A stretch of DNA of 36,112 nucleotides from Plesiocystis pacifica SIR-1 (GTDB lineage: Bacteria; Myxococcota_A; Polyangia; Nannocystales; Nannocystaceae), in assembly GCF_000170895.1 (NCBI RefSeq), contig NZ_ABCS01000095.1, positions 1 through 36,112 on the forward strand, written 5' to 3'. How positions within the stretch are numbered: the first letter of the stretch is position 1; every line of letters starts with the position of its first letter. The notes below the pieces were generated by a model. That model had not been told where the DNA came from. It ran no database searches and worked only from the letters and a program-made list of their open reading frames with translations. A program made the position numbers and the translations under genes. Shown here one piece after another: positions 15,037 through 23,878 of the stretch.

Positions 15037-15051
15037 GCCGCTGGGAGCGGC
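15037..15051 (+). promoter_or_regulatory. Small hairpin in the actA leader
   Basis: A perfect six-base stem GCCGCT/AGCGGC with loop GGG lies 31 bases upstream of the actA start. No T-tract follows, so it is not a terminator; it could affect leader stability or translation. Confidence 0.25.
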
Positions 15052-15082
15052 GCCTCGTCGCTCCACCGAAAGGTGAACTGTC

Positions 15083-15745
15083 GTGCCGGCCATCTTTCCT
15101 CGCTGGACCAACAAACTCATCCCCCTCCTGGGCGTCGGTTGCCCGCTGCTCGTCGCGTCGACGATCTTCTCGATCTGGTACTGGTTCTCGCCGTACTACA
15201 CGGACGCTGGCTACCAGCCGAAGCAGCCCGTGCCCTTCAGCCACGCGCTGCATGCGGGTGACATGGGCCTCGACTGTCGTTACTGCCACAACACCGTCGA
15301 GCGCTCGCCTCACGCCGCGATCCCGCCGTCGGCGACGTGCATGAACTGCCACTCGCAGGTCAAGACGGACAGCCCTCGTCTCGCGCTCGTGCGCGCGAGC
15401 TACGAGAACGGCGACTCGATCCCCTGGGTCCGCGTTCACCAGCTTCCCGACTACGCCTACTTCGACCACCGGCCCCACGTCGCGGCCGGCGTCGGCTGTG
15501 CGAGCTGCCACGGCCGCATCGACGGCATGACCGTGGTCGAGATGAACAAGCCGCTGTCCATGGGTTGGTGCCTGGATTGCCACCGTGAGCCAGAGCCGCA
15601 CCTGCGGCCCCTGGATCAGGTGACGAACATGCACTGGGACGACGCCGAGTTCGCCGAGGCGAAGGCCGCCTACAACTACCAAGAGGACCCGGAGCGCACG
15701 CGGATGCCCAACCCGCCGATGCACTGCTCGGGGTGCCACCGCTAG
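15083..15745 (+). CDS. actA: Alternative complex III subunit A, pentaheme cytochrome c
   Basis: A 220-residue periplasmic protein with an uncleaved N-terminal anchor (about residues 11-34). It has five CxxCH heme sites: CRYCH (65-69), CMNCH (86-90), CASCH (139-143), CLDCH (163-167) and CSGCH (215-219). Five hemes in about 220 residues match ActA of alternative complex III, the quinol:electron-acceptor oxidoreductase that replaces the bc1 complex. ActA forms the heme wire that carries electrons from the complex towards the oxidase. A ribosome site (aaggtga) sits a few bases before the GTG. It is first in a run of tightly spaced act genes. Confidence 0.96.
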   Translation: MPAIFPRWTNKLIPLLGVGCPLLVASTIFSIWYWFSPYYTDAGYQPKQPVPFSHALHAGDMGLDCRYCHNTVERSPHAAIPPSATCMNCHSQVKTDSPRLALVRASYENGDSIPWVRVHQLPDYAYFDHRPHVAAGVGCASCHGRIDGMTVVEMNKPLSMGWCLDCHREPEPHLRPLDQVTNMHWDDAEFAEAKAAYNYQEDPERTRMPNPPMHCSGCHR

Positions 15746-15764
15746 ATCGCTCGGAGGACTATCG

Positions 15765-18700
15765 ATGAGCAAGTCGAAGCAAAACAGCAAGTCCTACTGG
15801 CGCAGCGCGTCGCGTCGCAAGACGACGACCCGGCTCAAGGTGCTGGGTTCGCAGGGCGCGGGCGCGGGCCAGGAGTTCGCCCCCGGAGCCGAAGAGCTCG
15901 TCGTCGAAGGCGGCGCGTCTCGGCGCAAGTTCATGGGTCTGATCGGCGCCTCCACGGCGCTGGCCGGGCTCAGCTCCTCGGCCTGCGTGCGCAAGCCGGT
16001 CGAGCACATCATGCCCTTCGCCAAGCGGCCCGAGGATCGCATCCCCGGCATGCCGCAGTACTTCGCCTCCGCCTACCAGGTTGGTGGCACGGTGATGGGC
16101 ATCCTGGTCGAGAGCCACGACGGCCGGCCCACGAAGATCGAGGGCAACCCGCAGCACTCGGGCTCGCAGGGCGCCACCGACGTGTTCGCCCAGGCCTCGG
16201 TCTTCAACCTCTACGACCCCGACCGCTCGACCGCCGTGTTCTCCACGGAGATCAGCGCCTACACCAAGGGGGCCAAGGAGGAGGCGATCGAGACGCTGTG
16301 TCACCACGTCGAGCAGCACACCCTCGAGACCAAGAACTCCATCGACGCCGCCGCGGAGGCCCGCGCCAAGTGTGAGGCCATGGTGGCCGAGGACGGCGGC
16401 GCGACCTGGCGCACCGTCGAGCGCGACGGCGCGACCTTGCACGAGGTCAGCGTCAAGTGGGACGCCCAGCTCGAGAGCTCCTGGGAGAACGCCTGGACCA
16501 GCCTGCTCCCGACCTTCGAGAAGCTCCACGTCGCCGGCGGCGAGGGCCTCGCGCTGGTCGTGCCGGGCAGCCTCTCGCCGAGCTTCCGCGCGGCGCAGCA
16601 GCGCTTCGTCCAGACCTACCCCAAGGCCAAGGTCGTCCTCTCGGACCCGACCTTCCCCGTCAACACCCTCCGCGCCGCGGAGATGGTCGGCGGCGAGGGG
16701 GCGGTGACCTTCCACAGCCTCAAGGACGCGTCGGTCATCGTCGCCGTCGACTCGGACTTCCTGAGCACCGAGCAGGACCACGTCCGCCTGGCCCGCGAGT
16801 GGTCGGCGCGCCGCAAGGTCCGCGACCCCAGCGACGGGGCCAAGATGAGCCGGCTCTACGCCGTCGAGTCGCACCTCTCGGTCACCGGCGCCGCCGCGGA
16901 CAACCGCCTGCGCCTGCCCAGCCGGGACATGGTCGACTTCCTGTGCGCGCTCATCATCGAGCTCGTCGAGACCCACGAGCTCGAGCTGCCCCCGGGCACC
17001 GAGGCCCTGGGCGCGGTCGTCCGCACCCGCGGCGCCTTCGACGACAAGACCACGCGCTTCGTCGCCGCCCTCGCCGAGGACCTGGTCAACGCGGCCAAGT
17101 CCTCCGCCAAGCCGGGCCTGGCCAGCCGCGACATGCCGGCCGTGCTCGTCGGTGAGCGTCAGCCGCCCCTGGCCCACGGCCTCGGCTACCTCATCAGCAC
17201 GATGCTGCGGGCCTCGAGCTCCAACCCGCCCGGGACCCTGCGCTTCAACCACCGCACGGACACCGTCCCCTACGCGCGCGTCGCCGAGCTGGCCGCGGGC
17301 CTCGAGGACGGGACCATCACCCACGTCGTGTGCCTCGGGACCAACCCGGTCTACGACGCCCCCGGGGCCCTCGGCATGGGCGAGAAGCTGGCCAAGGCCG
17401 AGCTCCTCGTCCACGCCGGCATGCACCTCGACGAGACCGGCCGGGTCGCCGATTGGCACCTGCCGACCTCGCACTACCTCGAGGCCTGGGGCGACCTGGA
17501 GGCCTTCGACGGCACCGTCAGCATCCAGCAGCCGCTCATCGCTCCGCTCTACGGCACGCGCAGCACCCTCGAGATCCTCGAGATGCTCGTCCCGACCAAG
17601 GGCGCCGGCGGCGAGTGGGCGCTGAGCCCCATCGAGGTGCCCTCGGCCAAGATCGTCCGCGACTACTGGTCCAACGAGATCGCCAACGGCAGCCGCGGCA
17701 ACCAGGAGCTGTCCGACGACACCTGGAACACCTGGCTGCACGAGGGCCTGGTCACCGGCGTGCCGCGCAGCCGCCACACCGTCCGTCCGAACCGCTGGTC
17801 GGCCTTCGCCGACCTCATGGCGCAGCGCAGCGTCGAGGACGCGCCCTTCGAGGTCGACTTCCACCTCGACCCCAAGGTCCTCGCCGGCGAGTACACCAAC
17901 AACGGCTGGATGCAGGAGCTGCCCCACCCGATCAGCAAGCTGGTCTGGGACAACGGCGCCTACATCTCCGGGGCCCTCGCCGCCGAGCTCGGCGTCGACA
18001 ACGGCGACAACCTGGCCATCAAGGTCGGCGACGTCAGCATCCAGGTCCCGGCCTGGATCGCCCCGGGCCAGCACGACCGCACCGTGTCCTTGAACCTCGG
18101 CTACGGCCGCGAGGGCATCGGGCTCATCGCCGAGGGCGCGGGCGTCGACGTCAACGTCCTGCGCACCGACGAGCGCGGCTGGTTCGCCGGCGGCGAGGTC
18201 TCGCGCGGCTCGGGCACCTACGAGCTCGTGTCGACCCAGGACTTCGGCTACCTCGACCCCGACGGGGAAGAGGGCACGCCCATCGGCATCAACTACGAGC
18301 GCCGCCCCCTCTACCGTGAGACCACGGTCAAGGGCTTCGAGGAGGACCCCGAGTTCGCCAAGAAGGGCGACCTGATGCCGCCCGAGCGGATCAAGTCCCC
18401 GTGGTCGCGCTACGACCCCGAGACGCACCCCACCCTCGCGGTCCCGGTGCTGACCGGCCCCCACCAGTGGGGCATGGCCGTCGACCTCAACACCTGCACC
18501 TCCTGCAACGCGTGCGTCATCGCTTGCCAGGCCGAGAACAACATCCCGGTCGTCGGCAAGAAGGAGGCCGCGAACGGCCGCGAGCTGCACTGGATCCGCA
18601 TCGACCGCTACTACGTGGGCGACGGCGACGATCCCGATGCGGTGGTCATGCCGGTCGCGTGCCAGCACTGCGAGACCGCGCCCTGCGAGAACGTGTGCCC

Positions 18701-19238
18701 GGTCCAGGCCACGGCGCACAGCCCCGAGGGCCTCAACGACATGGCCTACAACCGGTGCATTGGCACGCGCTACTGCGCGAACAACTGCCCCTACAAGGTC
18801 CGTCGCTTCAACTTCTTCAACTTCAACCGCGGCCGCGTCAACGACCGGGTGTCCATGGACGACATCCCGATCACCGAGCAGATGGCCAAGAACCCCGACG
18901 TCACCGTCCGCTTCCGCGGCGTGATCGAGAAGTGCTCGTACTGCGTGCAGCGCATCAACCACGCCAAGATCGAGGCGCACGTCGACGGCAAGGACAAGGT
19001 GGCCGACGGGGCCGTCGTGACGGCCTGCGAGCAGGTCTGCCCGACCCAGGCGATCACCTTCGGCGACCTGACCGACCCGAACAGCCGGGTCTCCAAGCTC
19101 AAGTACGCCGACGCCAACGAGGACTACACCAAGCGCGAGCCCAGCAAGCGCAACTACCAGCTCCTCTCCGACCTCAACACGGTCCCGCGTACCAGCTACC
19201 TGGGCCGCGTCCGCAACCCGAACCCCAAGCTCGCGTGA
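15765..19238 (+). CDS. actB: Alternative complex III subunit B, fused molybdopterin-oxidoreductase-like and iron-sulphur protein
   Basis: A 1157-residue protein. Its N-terminal tail carries a twin-arginine-like motif (SRRKFMGLIGAST, Arg53-Arg54). Residues ~90-880 form a domain related to molybdopterin oxidoreductases (B1 part). By family knowledge it holds no molybdenum, and I see no N-terminal iron-sulphur motif in it. The C-terminal B2 part is a ferredoxin-like domain with four cluster motifs: CTSCNACVIAC (911-921), CQHCETAPCENVC (966-978), CIGTRYCANNC (998-1008), and CSYC (1057-1060) paired with CEQVC (1088-1092). These form the chain linking quinol oxidation to ActA. The single-chain fusion is standard for ActB. 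A ggagg ribosome site precedes the ATG. Confidence 0.96.
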   Translation: MSKSKQNSKSYWRSASRRKTTTRLKVLGSQGAGAGQEFAPGAEELVVEGGASRRKFMGLIGASTALAGLSSSACVRKPVEHIMPFAKRPEDRIPGMPQYFASAYQVGGTVMGILVESHDGRPTKIEGNPQHSGSQGATDVFAQASVFNLYDPDRSTAVFSTEISAYTKGAKEEAIETLCHHVEQHTLETKNSIDAAAEARAKCEAMVAEDGGATWRTVERDGATLHEVSVKWDAQLESSWENAWTSLLPTFEKLHVAGGEGLALVVPGSLSPSFRAAQQRFVQTYPKAKVVLSDPTFPVNTLRAAEMVGGEGAVTFHSLKDASVIVAVDSDFLSTEQDHVRLAREWSARRKVRDPSDGAKMSRLYAVESHLSVTGAAADNRLRLPSRDMVDFLCALIIELVETHELELPPGTEALGAVVRTRGAFDDKTTRFVAALAEDLVNAAKSSAKPGLASRDMPAVLVGERQPPLAHGLGYLISTMLRASSSNPPGTLRFNHRTDTVPYARVAELAAGLEDGTITHVVCLGTNPVYDAPGALGMGEKLAKAELLVHAGMHLDETGRVADWHLPTSHYLEAWGDLEAFDGTVSIQQPLIAPLYGTRSTLEILEMLVPTKGAGGEWALSPIEVPSAKIVRDYWSNEIANGSRGNQELSDDTWNTWLHEGLVTGVPRSRHTVRPNRWSAFADLMAQRSVEDAPFEVDFHLDPKVLAGEYTNNGWMQELPHPISKLVWDNGAYISGALAAELGVDNGDNLAIKVGDVSIQVPAWIAPGQHDRTVSLNLGYGREGIGLIAEGAGVDVNVLRTDERGWFAGGEVSRGSGTYELVSTQDFGYLDPDGEEGTPIGINYERRPLYRETTVKGFEEDPEFAKKGDLMPPERIKSPWSRYDPETHPTLAVPVLTGPHQWGMAVDLNTCTSCNACVIACQAENNIPVVGKKEAANGRELHWIRIDRYYVGDGDDPDAVVMPVACQHCETAPCENVCPVQATAHSPEGLNDMAYNRCIGTRYCANNCPYKVRRFNFFNFNRGRVNDRVSMDDIPITEQMAKNPDVTVRFRGVIEKCSYCVQRINHAKIEAHVDGKDKVADGAVVTACEQVCPTQAITFGDLTDPNSRVSKLKYADANEDYTKREPSKRNYQLLSDLNTVPRTSYLGRVRNPNPKLA

Positions 19239-19241
19239 ACC

Positions 19242-20636
19242 ATGGCGACCAAGGCGATTAAAGAACGAGATCCCCTCGATCCAGTCCGCGGCCGGAAGCT
19301 CCTCGTCGAGGGCGGCCCGAGCTTCCACGAAGTCACGGAGCAGGTCTGCGTCCCCGTGGAGGACCCCCCGCTGGCGTGGTGGCTGGCCTTCATCCCCTCC
19401 CTGGCGCTGCTCGGCGTGTTCGGACTGGCGGTCACCTGGCTGCTGTGGTTCGGCGTCGGTATCTGGGGCTTGAACAACCCGGTCGACTGGGGCTGGGCCA
19501 TCGTCAACTTCGTGTTCTGGGTCGGCATCGGCCACGCCGGAACGCTGATCTCGGCGATCCTCTTCCTCTTCCGTCAGCAGTGGCGTACGGCGGTCAACCG
19601 CTCGGCCGAGGCGATGACCATCTTCGCGGTCATCTGCGCCCTGCAGTTCCCGACCCTGCACACGGGCCGGCCCTGGGCCATCTACTGGTCCCTGCCGATC
19701 CCCAACCAGATGGGCATGTGGCCGAACTTCCGCAGCCCGTTGCTGTGGGACGTGTTCGCGGTCGCGACCTACTTCACGGTCTCGCTGCTGTTTTGGTACG
19801 TCGGCCTGATCCCCGACCTCGCGACCATGCGCGACCGGGCGACGACCAAGATTCGGCGCCTCGCCTACGGCATCTTCGCCCTGGGCTGGCGCGGCTCCAC
19901 GCGCCACTGGCAGCACTACGAGAAGGCCTACCTGCTGCTCGCCGGCCTGGCGACGCCCCTGGTCCTCTCGGTGCACACCATCGTTAGCTTCGACTTCGCG
20001 GTGTCGCAGCTGCCCGGTTGGCACACGACGATCTTCCCGCCCTACTTCGTCGCGGGCGCCATCTTCTCTGGCTTCGCCATGGTGCTGACGCTGCTCATCC
20101 CGATCCGCAAGTGGTACGGGCTCGAGCACATCATCACCATCAAGCACCTCGAGAACATGGCGAAGATCATCCTGCTGACGGGCAGCCTCGTTGGCTACGC
20201 CTACGGCATGGAGTTCTTCATCGCCTGGTACTCGGGCAACCCCTACGAGAGCTTCGCCTTCGTCAACCGCGCCTTCGGCCCCTACGCCTGGGCCTACTGG
20301 ATCATGATTAGCTGCAACGTCATCTCGCCGCAGCTGGTCTGGTTCAAGAAGGTCCGCCGCAGCCCGGTGGCGCTGTTCATCCTGTCGATCTTCGTCAACA
20401 TCGGCATGTGGTTCGAGCGCTTCGTCATCACGGTGACCTCGCTGCACCGCGACTTCCTGCCGTCGAGCTGGGACTACTACCAGCCGACGATCTGGGACCT
20501 GGCGATGCTGGTCGGCTCCTTCGGCCTGTTCTTCACCCTGTTCTGCCTGTTCCTCCGCTACCTGCCGATGATCGCCATCGCCGAGGTGAAGACGGTGATG
20601 CCCGAGGCAGACCCGCACCACGGCGACGACCACTAG
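19242..20636 (+). CDS. actC: Alternative complex III subunit C, NrfD/PsrC-like quinol-binding membrane protein
   Basis: A 464-residue integral membrane protein of the NrfD family with about ten hydrophobic segments after a soluble N-terminus of ~45 residues. It carries conserved features of ActC such as FWVGIGHAGTLISAILFLF, LQFPTLHTGRPW and the loop LPGWHTTIFPPYFVAGAIFS, thought to line the quinol site next to the ActB cluster domain. It starts three bases after the actB stop. With ActF it forms the membrane core of the complex; both have been discussed as possible proton-conducting subunits. Confidence 0.95.
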   Translation: MATKAIKERDPLDPVRGRKLLVEGGPSFHEVTEQVCVPVEDPPLAWWLAFIPSLALLGVFGLAVTWLLWFGVGIWGLNNPVDWGWAIVNFVFWVGIGHAGTLISAILFLFRQQWRTAVNRSAEAMTIFAVICALQFPTLHTGRPWAIYWSLPIPNQMGMWPNFRSPLLWDVFAVATYFTVSLLFWYVGLIPDLATMRDRATTKIRRLAYGIFALGWRGSTRHWQHYEKAYLLLAGLATPLVLSVHTIVSFDFAVSQLPGWHTTIFPPYFVAGAIFSGFAMVLTLLIPIRKWYGLEHIITIKHLENMAKIILLTGSLVGYAYGMEFFIAWYSGNPYESFAFVNRAFGPYAWAYWIMISCNVISPQLVWFKKVRRSPVALFILSIFVNIGMWFERFVITVTSLHRDFLPSSWDYYQPTIWDLAMLVGSFGLFFTLFCLFLRYLPMIAIAEVKTVMPEADPHHGDDH

Positions 20637-20646
20637 GAGACTCCTG

Positions 20647-21192
20647 ATGGCCAAGACCAAGGGACCCAAGAAGTTCGGCCTGCTGGCCGAGTACGACACC
20701 CCCGGGGCGATCTTCAAAGCTTGCGAGAAGGTCCGCGACGCCGGCTACCGGCGCTGGGACTCCTTCACCCCCTTCCCGGTGCACAACCTCGACAAAGCCA
20801 TGGGCATCAAGCCCTCGGTGCTGCCGTGGATCGTGTTCGCCTGCGGGATGACGGGTGCCGCCTGCGGCATGCTGCTGCAGTGGTACACGTCGACGATCGT
20901 CTACCCCATCGTCATCGCCGGTAAGCCGTTGTTTTCGGCCCAGGCGAACGTGCCCGTGACCTTCGAGGTCGGCATCCTGTTCGCGTCCTTCGGGGCGGTG
21001 TTCGGGATGCTGGGGCTGAACAAGCTGCCCGCCTTCCACCACCCGCTGTTCAAGGTCCCCCGCTTCTCGCGGGCGACCGACGACCGCTTCTTCATCGCCA
21101 TCGAGGCCATCGACCCCAGGTACGACCTCGAGAAGACCAAGAAGCTTCTCGAAGACACCGGGGCCGTGAAGGTCGAGGAGGTCGAGGAATGA
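20647..21192 (+). CDS. actD: Alternative complex III subunit D (DUF3341 family)
   Basis: A 181-residue protein with a soluble N-terminal domain starting FGLLAEYDTPGAIFKACEKV and then two membrane segments (about residues 59-80 and 103-124). Its ending is acidic and Lys-rich. This matches the DUF3341 family, the ActD subunit, which has no cofactor and packs against ActC. A strong ribosome site (aggag at 20636-20640) precedes the ATG. Its stop overlaps the actE start by four bases. Confidence 0.94.
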   Translation: MAKTKGPKKFGLLAEYDTPGAIFKACEKVRDAGYRRWDSFTPFPVHNLDKAMGIKPSVLPWIVFACGMTGAACGMLLQWYTSTIVYPIVIAGKPLFSAQANVPVTFEVGILFASFGAVFGMLGLNKLPAFHHPLFKVPRFSRATDDRFFIAIEAIDPRYDLEKTKKLLEDTGAVKVEEVEE

Positions 21193-21890
21193 TGTCTCGC
21201 AACCGCTTCGCCATCGCCCTCGCGGGGCTGACCCTGTCGGCCGTCGCAACCACGGGCTGCAACGGCAACCGCTCCGACGCGCCGCCGGTCCACCTCAACT
21301 GGAACATGGACTTCCAGCAGAAGCTGGAGGCCCAGGAGGCCAACGAGTTCTTCGCCGACGGTCGCGCCTCGCGGCCCCAGGTCGAGGGCACCATCGCCCG
21401 CGGTCAGCTCAAGACCGACAAGCACCTCCACGAGGGGCGGGGCTTCGACGGCCTGCTCGTCGACGAGCTGCCCAAGCAGATCGAGCTCAGCCCCGAGCTG
21501 CTCGAGCGCGGCGAGGAGCGCTACAACATCTATTGCCAGCCCTGCCACGACCAGAGCGGTCAAGGCCTGGGTCCGGCGGCCACGCGTGGCGGCGGCTTCA
21601 AGGTCGCGCCGGCGAACCTCCACAAGAAGGAGCTTCAGCCCGCGCCCCTCGGCCACTTCTACAGCGTGATCACCTACGGCAAGGGCACCATGCTGCCCTA
21701 CGCGGCGCAGATCCCCGTCGAGGATCGCTGGGCCATCGCGGCCTGGGTCCGCGTGCTTCAAAACCACGGTCGCACCAAGGGCTGGGACAAGGCCGTTGCG
21801 ACCACGGCCGCTGCCGCGCCCGCGGCTCCGGCTGAGCCCGCCAAGGACGACGCGGCCGAGCACGAGGCCGCCAAGGGAGGTTCGCAATGA
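21189..21890 (+). CDS. actE: Alternative complex III subunit E, monoheme cytochrome c lipoprotein
   Basis: A 233-residue lipoprotein with lipobox ATTGC (Cys24). A spacer with conserved ActE features is followed by a class I cytochrome c domain with heme site CQPCH (116-120) and likely axial Met168 in GTMLPY. The C-terminal ~40 residues are Ala/Pro/Glu/Lys-rich (APAAPAEPAKDDAAEHEA), a composition shared with the protein encoded at 23223. It accepts electrons within the complex and may face the oxidase. The ATG overlaps the actD stop and its own stop overlaps the actF ATG, so translation is coupled on both sides. Confidence 0.95.
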   Translation: MMSRNRFAIALAGLTLSAVATTGCNGNRSDAPPVHLNWNMDFQQKLEAQEANEFFADGRASRPQVEGTIARGQLKTDKHLHEGRGFDGLLVDELPKQIELSPELLERGEERYNIYCQPCHDQSGQGLGPAATRGGGFKVAPANLHKKELQPAPLGHFYSVITYGKGTMLPYAAQIPVEDRWAIAAWVRVLQNHGRTKGWDKAVATTAAAAPAAPAEPAKDDAAEHEAAKGGSQ

Positions 21891-23194
21891 GCGCCCACAA
21901 GAAGAAGGTCGCCGACCTCGAGGACAACCAGATCACCGTCGACCCCGGCTCCATCTGGGCCAAGGTGTGGATGGTCGGCATCGGCCTGGCCATCCTCGGC
22001 TTCGCCATCGGCTTCGCCGGCCCGTCCCCCTTCAAGGAGGACGACGCCATCCAGGCCAAGCTGTGGACCGGCTACCTCAACGGCTTCATGTTCGCCCTGA
22101 GCCTCGGCCTGGGCGGCCTGGTGTTCGTCATCATCCAGCACCTGGTGCGCGCGAACTGGTCCGTGGCCGTGCGCCGCATCGCCGAGCACGCGATGTTCAC
22201 CCTGCCCTTCGTGGCCCTGGGCGGCATCCCCTTGCTGCTCGGCCCCGGGCACCACGTGTTCGAGTGGATGCACACCGAGCACGTGCTCCACGACCCGATG
22301 ATCAAGGCCAAGCTGGCCTACCTGAACCACGGCTCGTTCAAGGCGCGCTTCGGCCTCTACCTGGCCATCTGGTCCGGGCTGTCGATCGCGTTTTGGAACT
22401 GGTCGCGCAAGCAGGACGACGCCAAGAGCACCGAGGAGGCGGCCGAGTACGCCTACAAGCAGCGCTTCCTGGCGCCCATCGGGCTCATCGCCTTCGCGCT
22501 GTCGATGACCTTCGGGGCCTTCGACTTCATGATGTCCCTCGACCCGCACTGGTTCTCGACCATGTACGGCGTCTACATCTTCGCGGGCGTCGCCCTGGCC
22601 ATCCACTCGCTCCTGGTCGTGGTCATCCACTTCCTGCAGCGCGGGGGGATGCTCAAGGACGTCGTCACGGCCGAGCACTTCCACGACCTGGGCAAGTTCA
22701 TGTTCGGGTTCACGGTGTTCTGGACCTACATCGGCTTCAGCCAGTACTTCCTGATCTGGTACGCGAACATCCCCGAGGAGACGCACTGGTTCATGTACCG
22801 CGCCCACGGGCAGTGGCTGAACCTGAGCTACCTGGTGATCTTCGGCCGCTTCGTGATTCCCTTCTTCCTGCTGCTGCGCCGCGGCTGGAAGCGGAACTCG
22901 AACTACCTCGTGTGGATGGCCTTTTGGATCATCTTCATGGAGTTCATCGACATCTTCTGGCTGGTCCAGCCGCCCTTCGCCCACCACGCGGCGAGCCGGG
23001 CTGAAGAGGCCGGCGCCATGGAGCTGGCCCACCACTTCCACTCGTACATCAACGTCACCGCGGCCGACGTCGGCTTCTTCGTGGCCTTCGTTGGTGTGTT
23101 CCTGACGGTGTTTGGCTACTCGCTCAAGAGCATGAAGCTGGTCCCGATTCAGGACCCGCGCCTCGAAGAGTCGCTCAACCACGAGAACTTCTGA
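21887..23194 (+). CDS. actF: Alternative complex III subunit F, NrfD-like membrane protein
   Basis: A 435-residue integral membrane protein with about ten hydrophobic segments, the second NrfD-type subunit of the complex. Recognisable features include GFMFALSLGLGGLVFVIIQH, SMTFGAFDFMMSLDPHWFST, HFHDLGKFMFGFTVFWTY and SQYFLIWYANIPEET, all typical of ActF. By homology it pairs with ActC across a pseudo-twofold axis. The start overlaps the actE stop (ATGA). The next gene follows after 28 bases with its own ribosome site. Confidence 0.95.
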   Translation: MSAHKKKVADLEDNQITVDPGSIWAKVWMVGIGLAILGFAIGFAGPSPFKEDDAIQAKLWTGYLNGFMFALSLGLGGLVFVIIQHLVRANWSVAVRRIAEHAMFTLPFVALGGIPLLLGPGHHVFEWMHTEHVLHDPMIKAKLAYLNHGSFKARFGLYLAIWSGLSIAFWNWSRKQDDAKSTEEAAEYAYKQRFLAPIGLIAFALSMTFGAFDFMMSLDPHWFSTMYGVYIFAGVALAIHSLLVVVIHFLQRGGMLKDVVTAEHFHDLGKFMFGFTVFWTYIGFSQYFLIWYANIPEETHWFMYRAHGQWLNLSYLVIFGRFVIPFFLLLRRGWKRNSNYLVWMAFWIIFMEFIDIFWLVQPPFAHHAASRAEEAGAMELAHHFHSYINVTAADVGFFVAFVGVFLTVFGYSLKSMKLVPIQDPRLEESLNHENF

Positions 23195-23222
23195 GCCACC
23201 GCATCAAGGAAAGGGAACGGAC

Positions 23223-23825
23223 ATGTCTGATCACCATCACGATCCCGGTGGGCACGAGCTCGAGGCCATCAACACCAAGCTCTTGTTCCAGCTCGTCGGA
23301 TCGCTCTCGATCGTGACCCTGCTGGCCTCCATGGGCGTGGTCCAATGGTTCTACCTCCAGCAGCGCGAGCTGCAGGACCGCAACGCCGCCGAGGGCTCGT
23401 TCATCCTCAAGGACTACAAGGCCAAGATGGCCGAGGACACCGCGGAGCTCGACGCGTCGGCCAAGGCCGTGCTCGCCGACGCCGGCAAGATGAAGGCGCA
23501 GCCCGCCTACCCCGGTTGGGTCAGCCCCGACACCGCGGCCGCTGGCGCCGCCGCGGCGGCCAAGCCCGCCGAGGCCCCGGCGAAGGAGCTGAAGGCTCCC
23601 GAGCCCGCCAAGCCCGAGCCCGCCCCCGCAGAGGGGGAGGGCGCCGAGGGTGACGCGCCCGCCCCCACCGAAGAGGCAAAGCCCGCCGAGGAGGCGAAGC
23701 CCGAGGCCCCGGCAAAGCCCGCAGAAGCTGCGGATGCGCCCGCCGAAGGTGACAAGCCCGAGAAGCCCGCTAAGCCCGAAGAGGCCCCGGCGAAGCCCGA
23801 GCCCGCCAAGGCCGACGGCGAGTAA
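23223..23825 (+). CDS. Single-span membrane protein with Ala/Pro/Glu/Lys tail, unknown function
   Basis: A 200-residue protein: His-rich N-terminus (SDHHHDPGGHELE), one membrane segment (about residues 21-43), and a conserved-looking stretch to ~residue 98 (LQQRELQDRNAAEGSFILKD, then QPAYPGWVSP). The last ~100 residues are almost only Ala, Pro, Glu, Lys, Gly and Asp. The ribosome site aaggaaagg is strong. It lies between actF and the second sco gene, in the middle of the respiratory operon, and shares its tail composition with ActE. It has no heme, copper or iron-sulphur motif. I do not recognise the family. Possible roles, inferred from position only, are a small ACIII or supercomplex subunit, or a tether spanning the periplasm. 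Confidence 0.82.
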   Translation: MSDHHHDPGGHELEAINTKLLFQLVGSLSIVTLLASMGVVQWFYLQQRELQDRNAAEGSFILKDYKAKMAEDTAELDASAKAVLADAGKMKAQPAYPGWVSPDTAAAGAAAAAKPAEAPAKELKAPEPAKPEPAPAEGEGAEGDAPAPTEEAKPAEEAKPEAPAKPAEAADAPAEGDKPEKPAKPEEAPAKPEPAKADGE

Positions 23826-23844
23826 TCGCTCTCCTCCCCCCAAG

Positions 23845-23864
23845 CCCCAGCCCCAGCCCCAGCC
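23845..23864 (+). repeat. CCCCAG hexamer repeat before the second sco gene
   Basis: Three copies of CCCCAG plus two bases lie in the 53-base gap between the tail-rich gene and sco. The gap holds no visible ribosome site for sco. Confidence 0.5.
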
Positions 23865-23878
23865 ATTCACTCGCTGCC

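Noticed and set aside
14810..15076. Short open frame overlapping the cytochrome c stop by ATGA
   Set aside because: Arg/Pro/Ser-rich with no motif, and it covers the candidate promoter and hairpin before actA. The ATGA overlap alone is not enough.
15759..20717. 1652-residue open frame on the minus strand
   Set aside because: It lies opposite actB and actC, which have clear motifs, and its sequence is the His/Asp/Val/Arg-rich type produced by reading high-GC codons backwards. It has no domain or motif.
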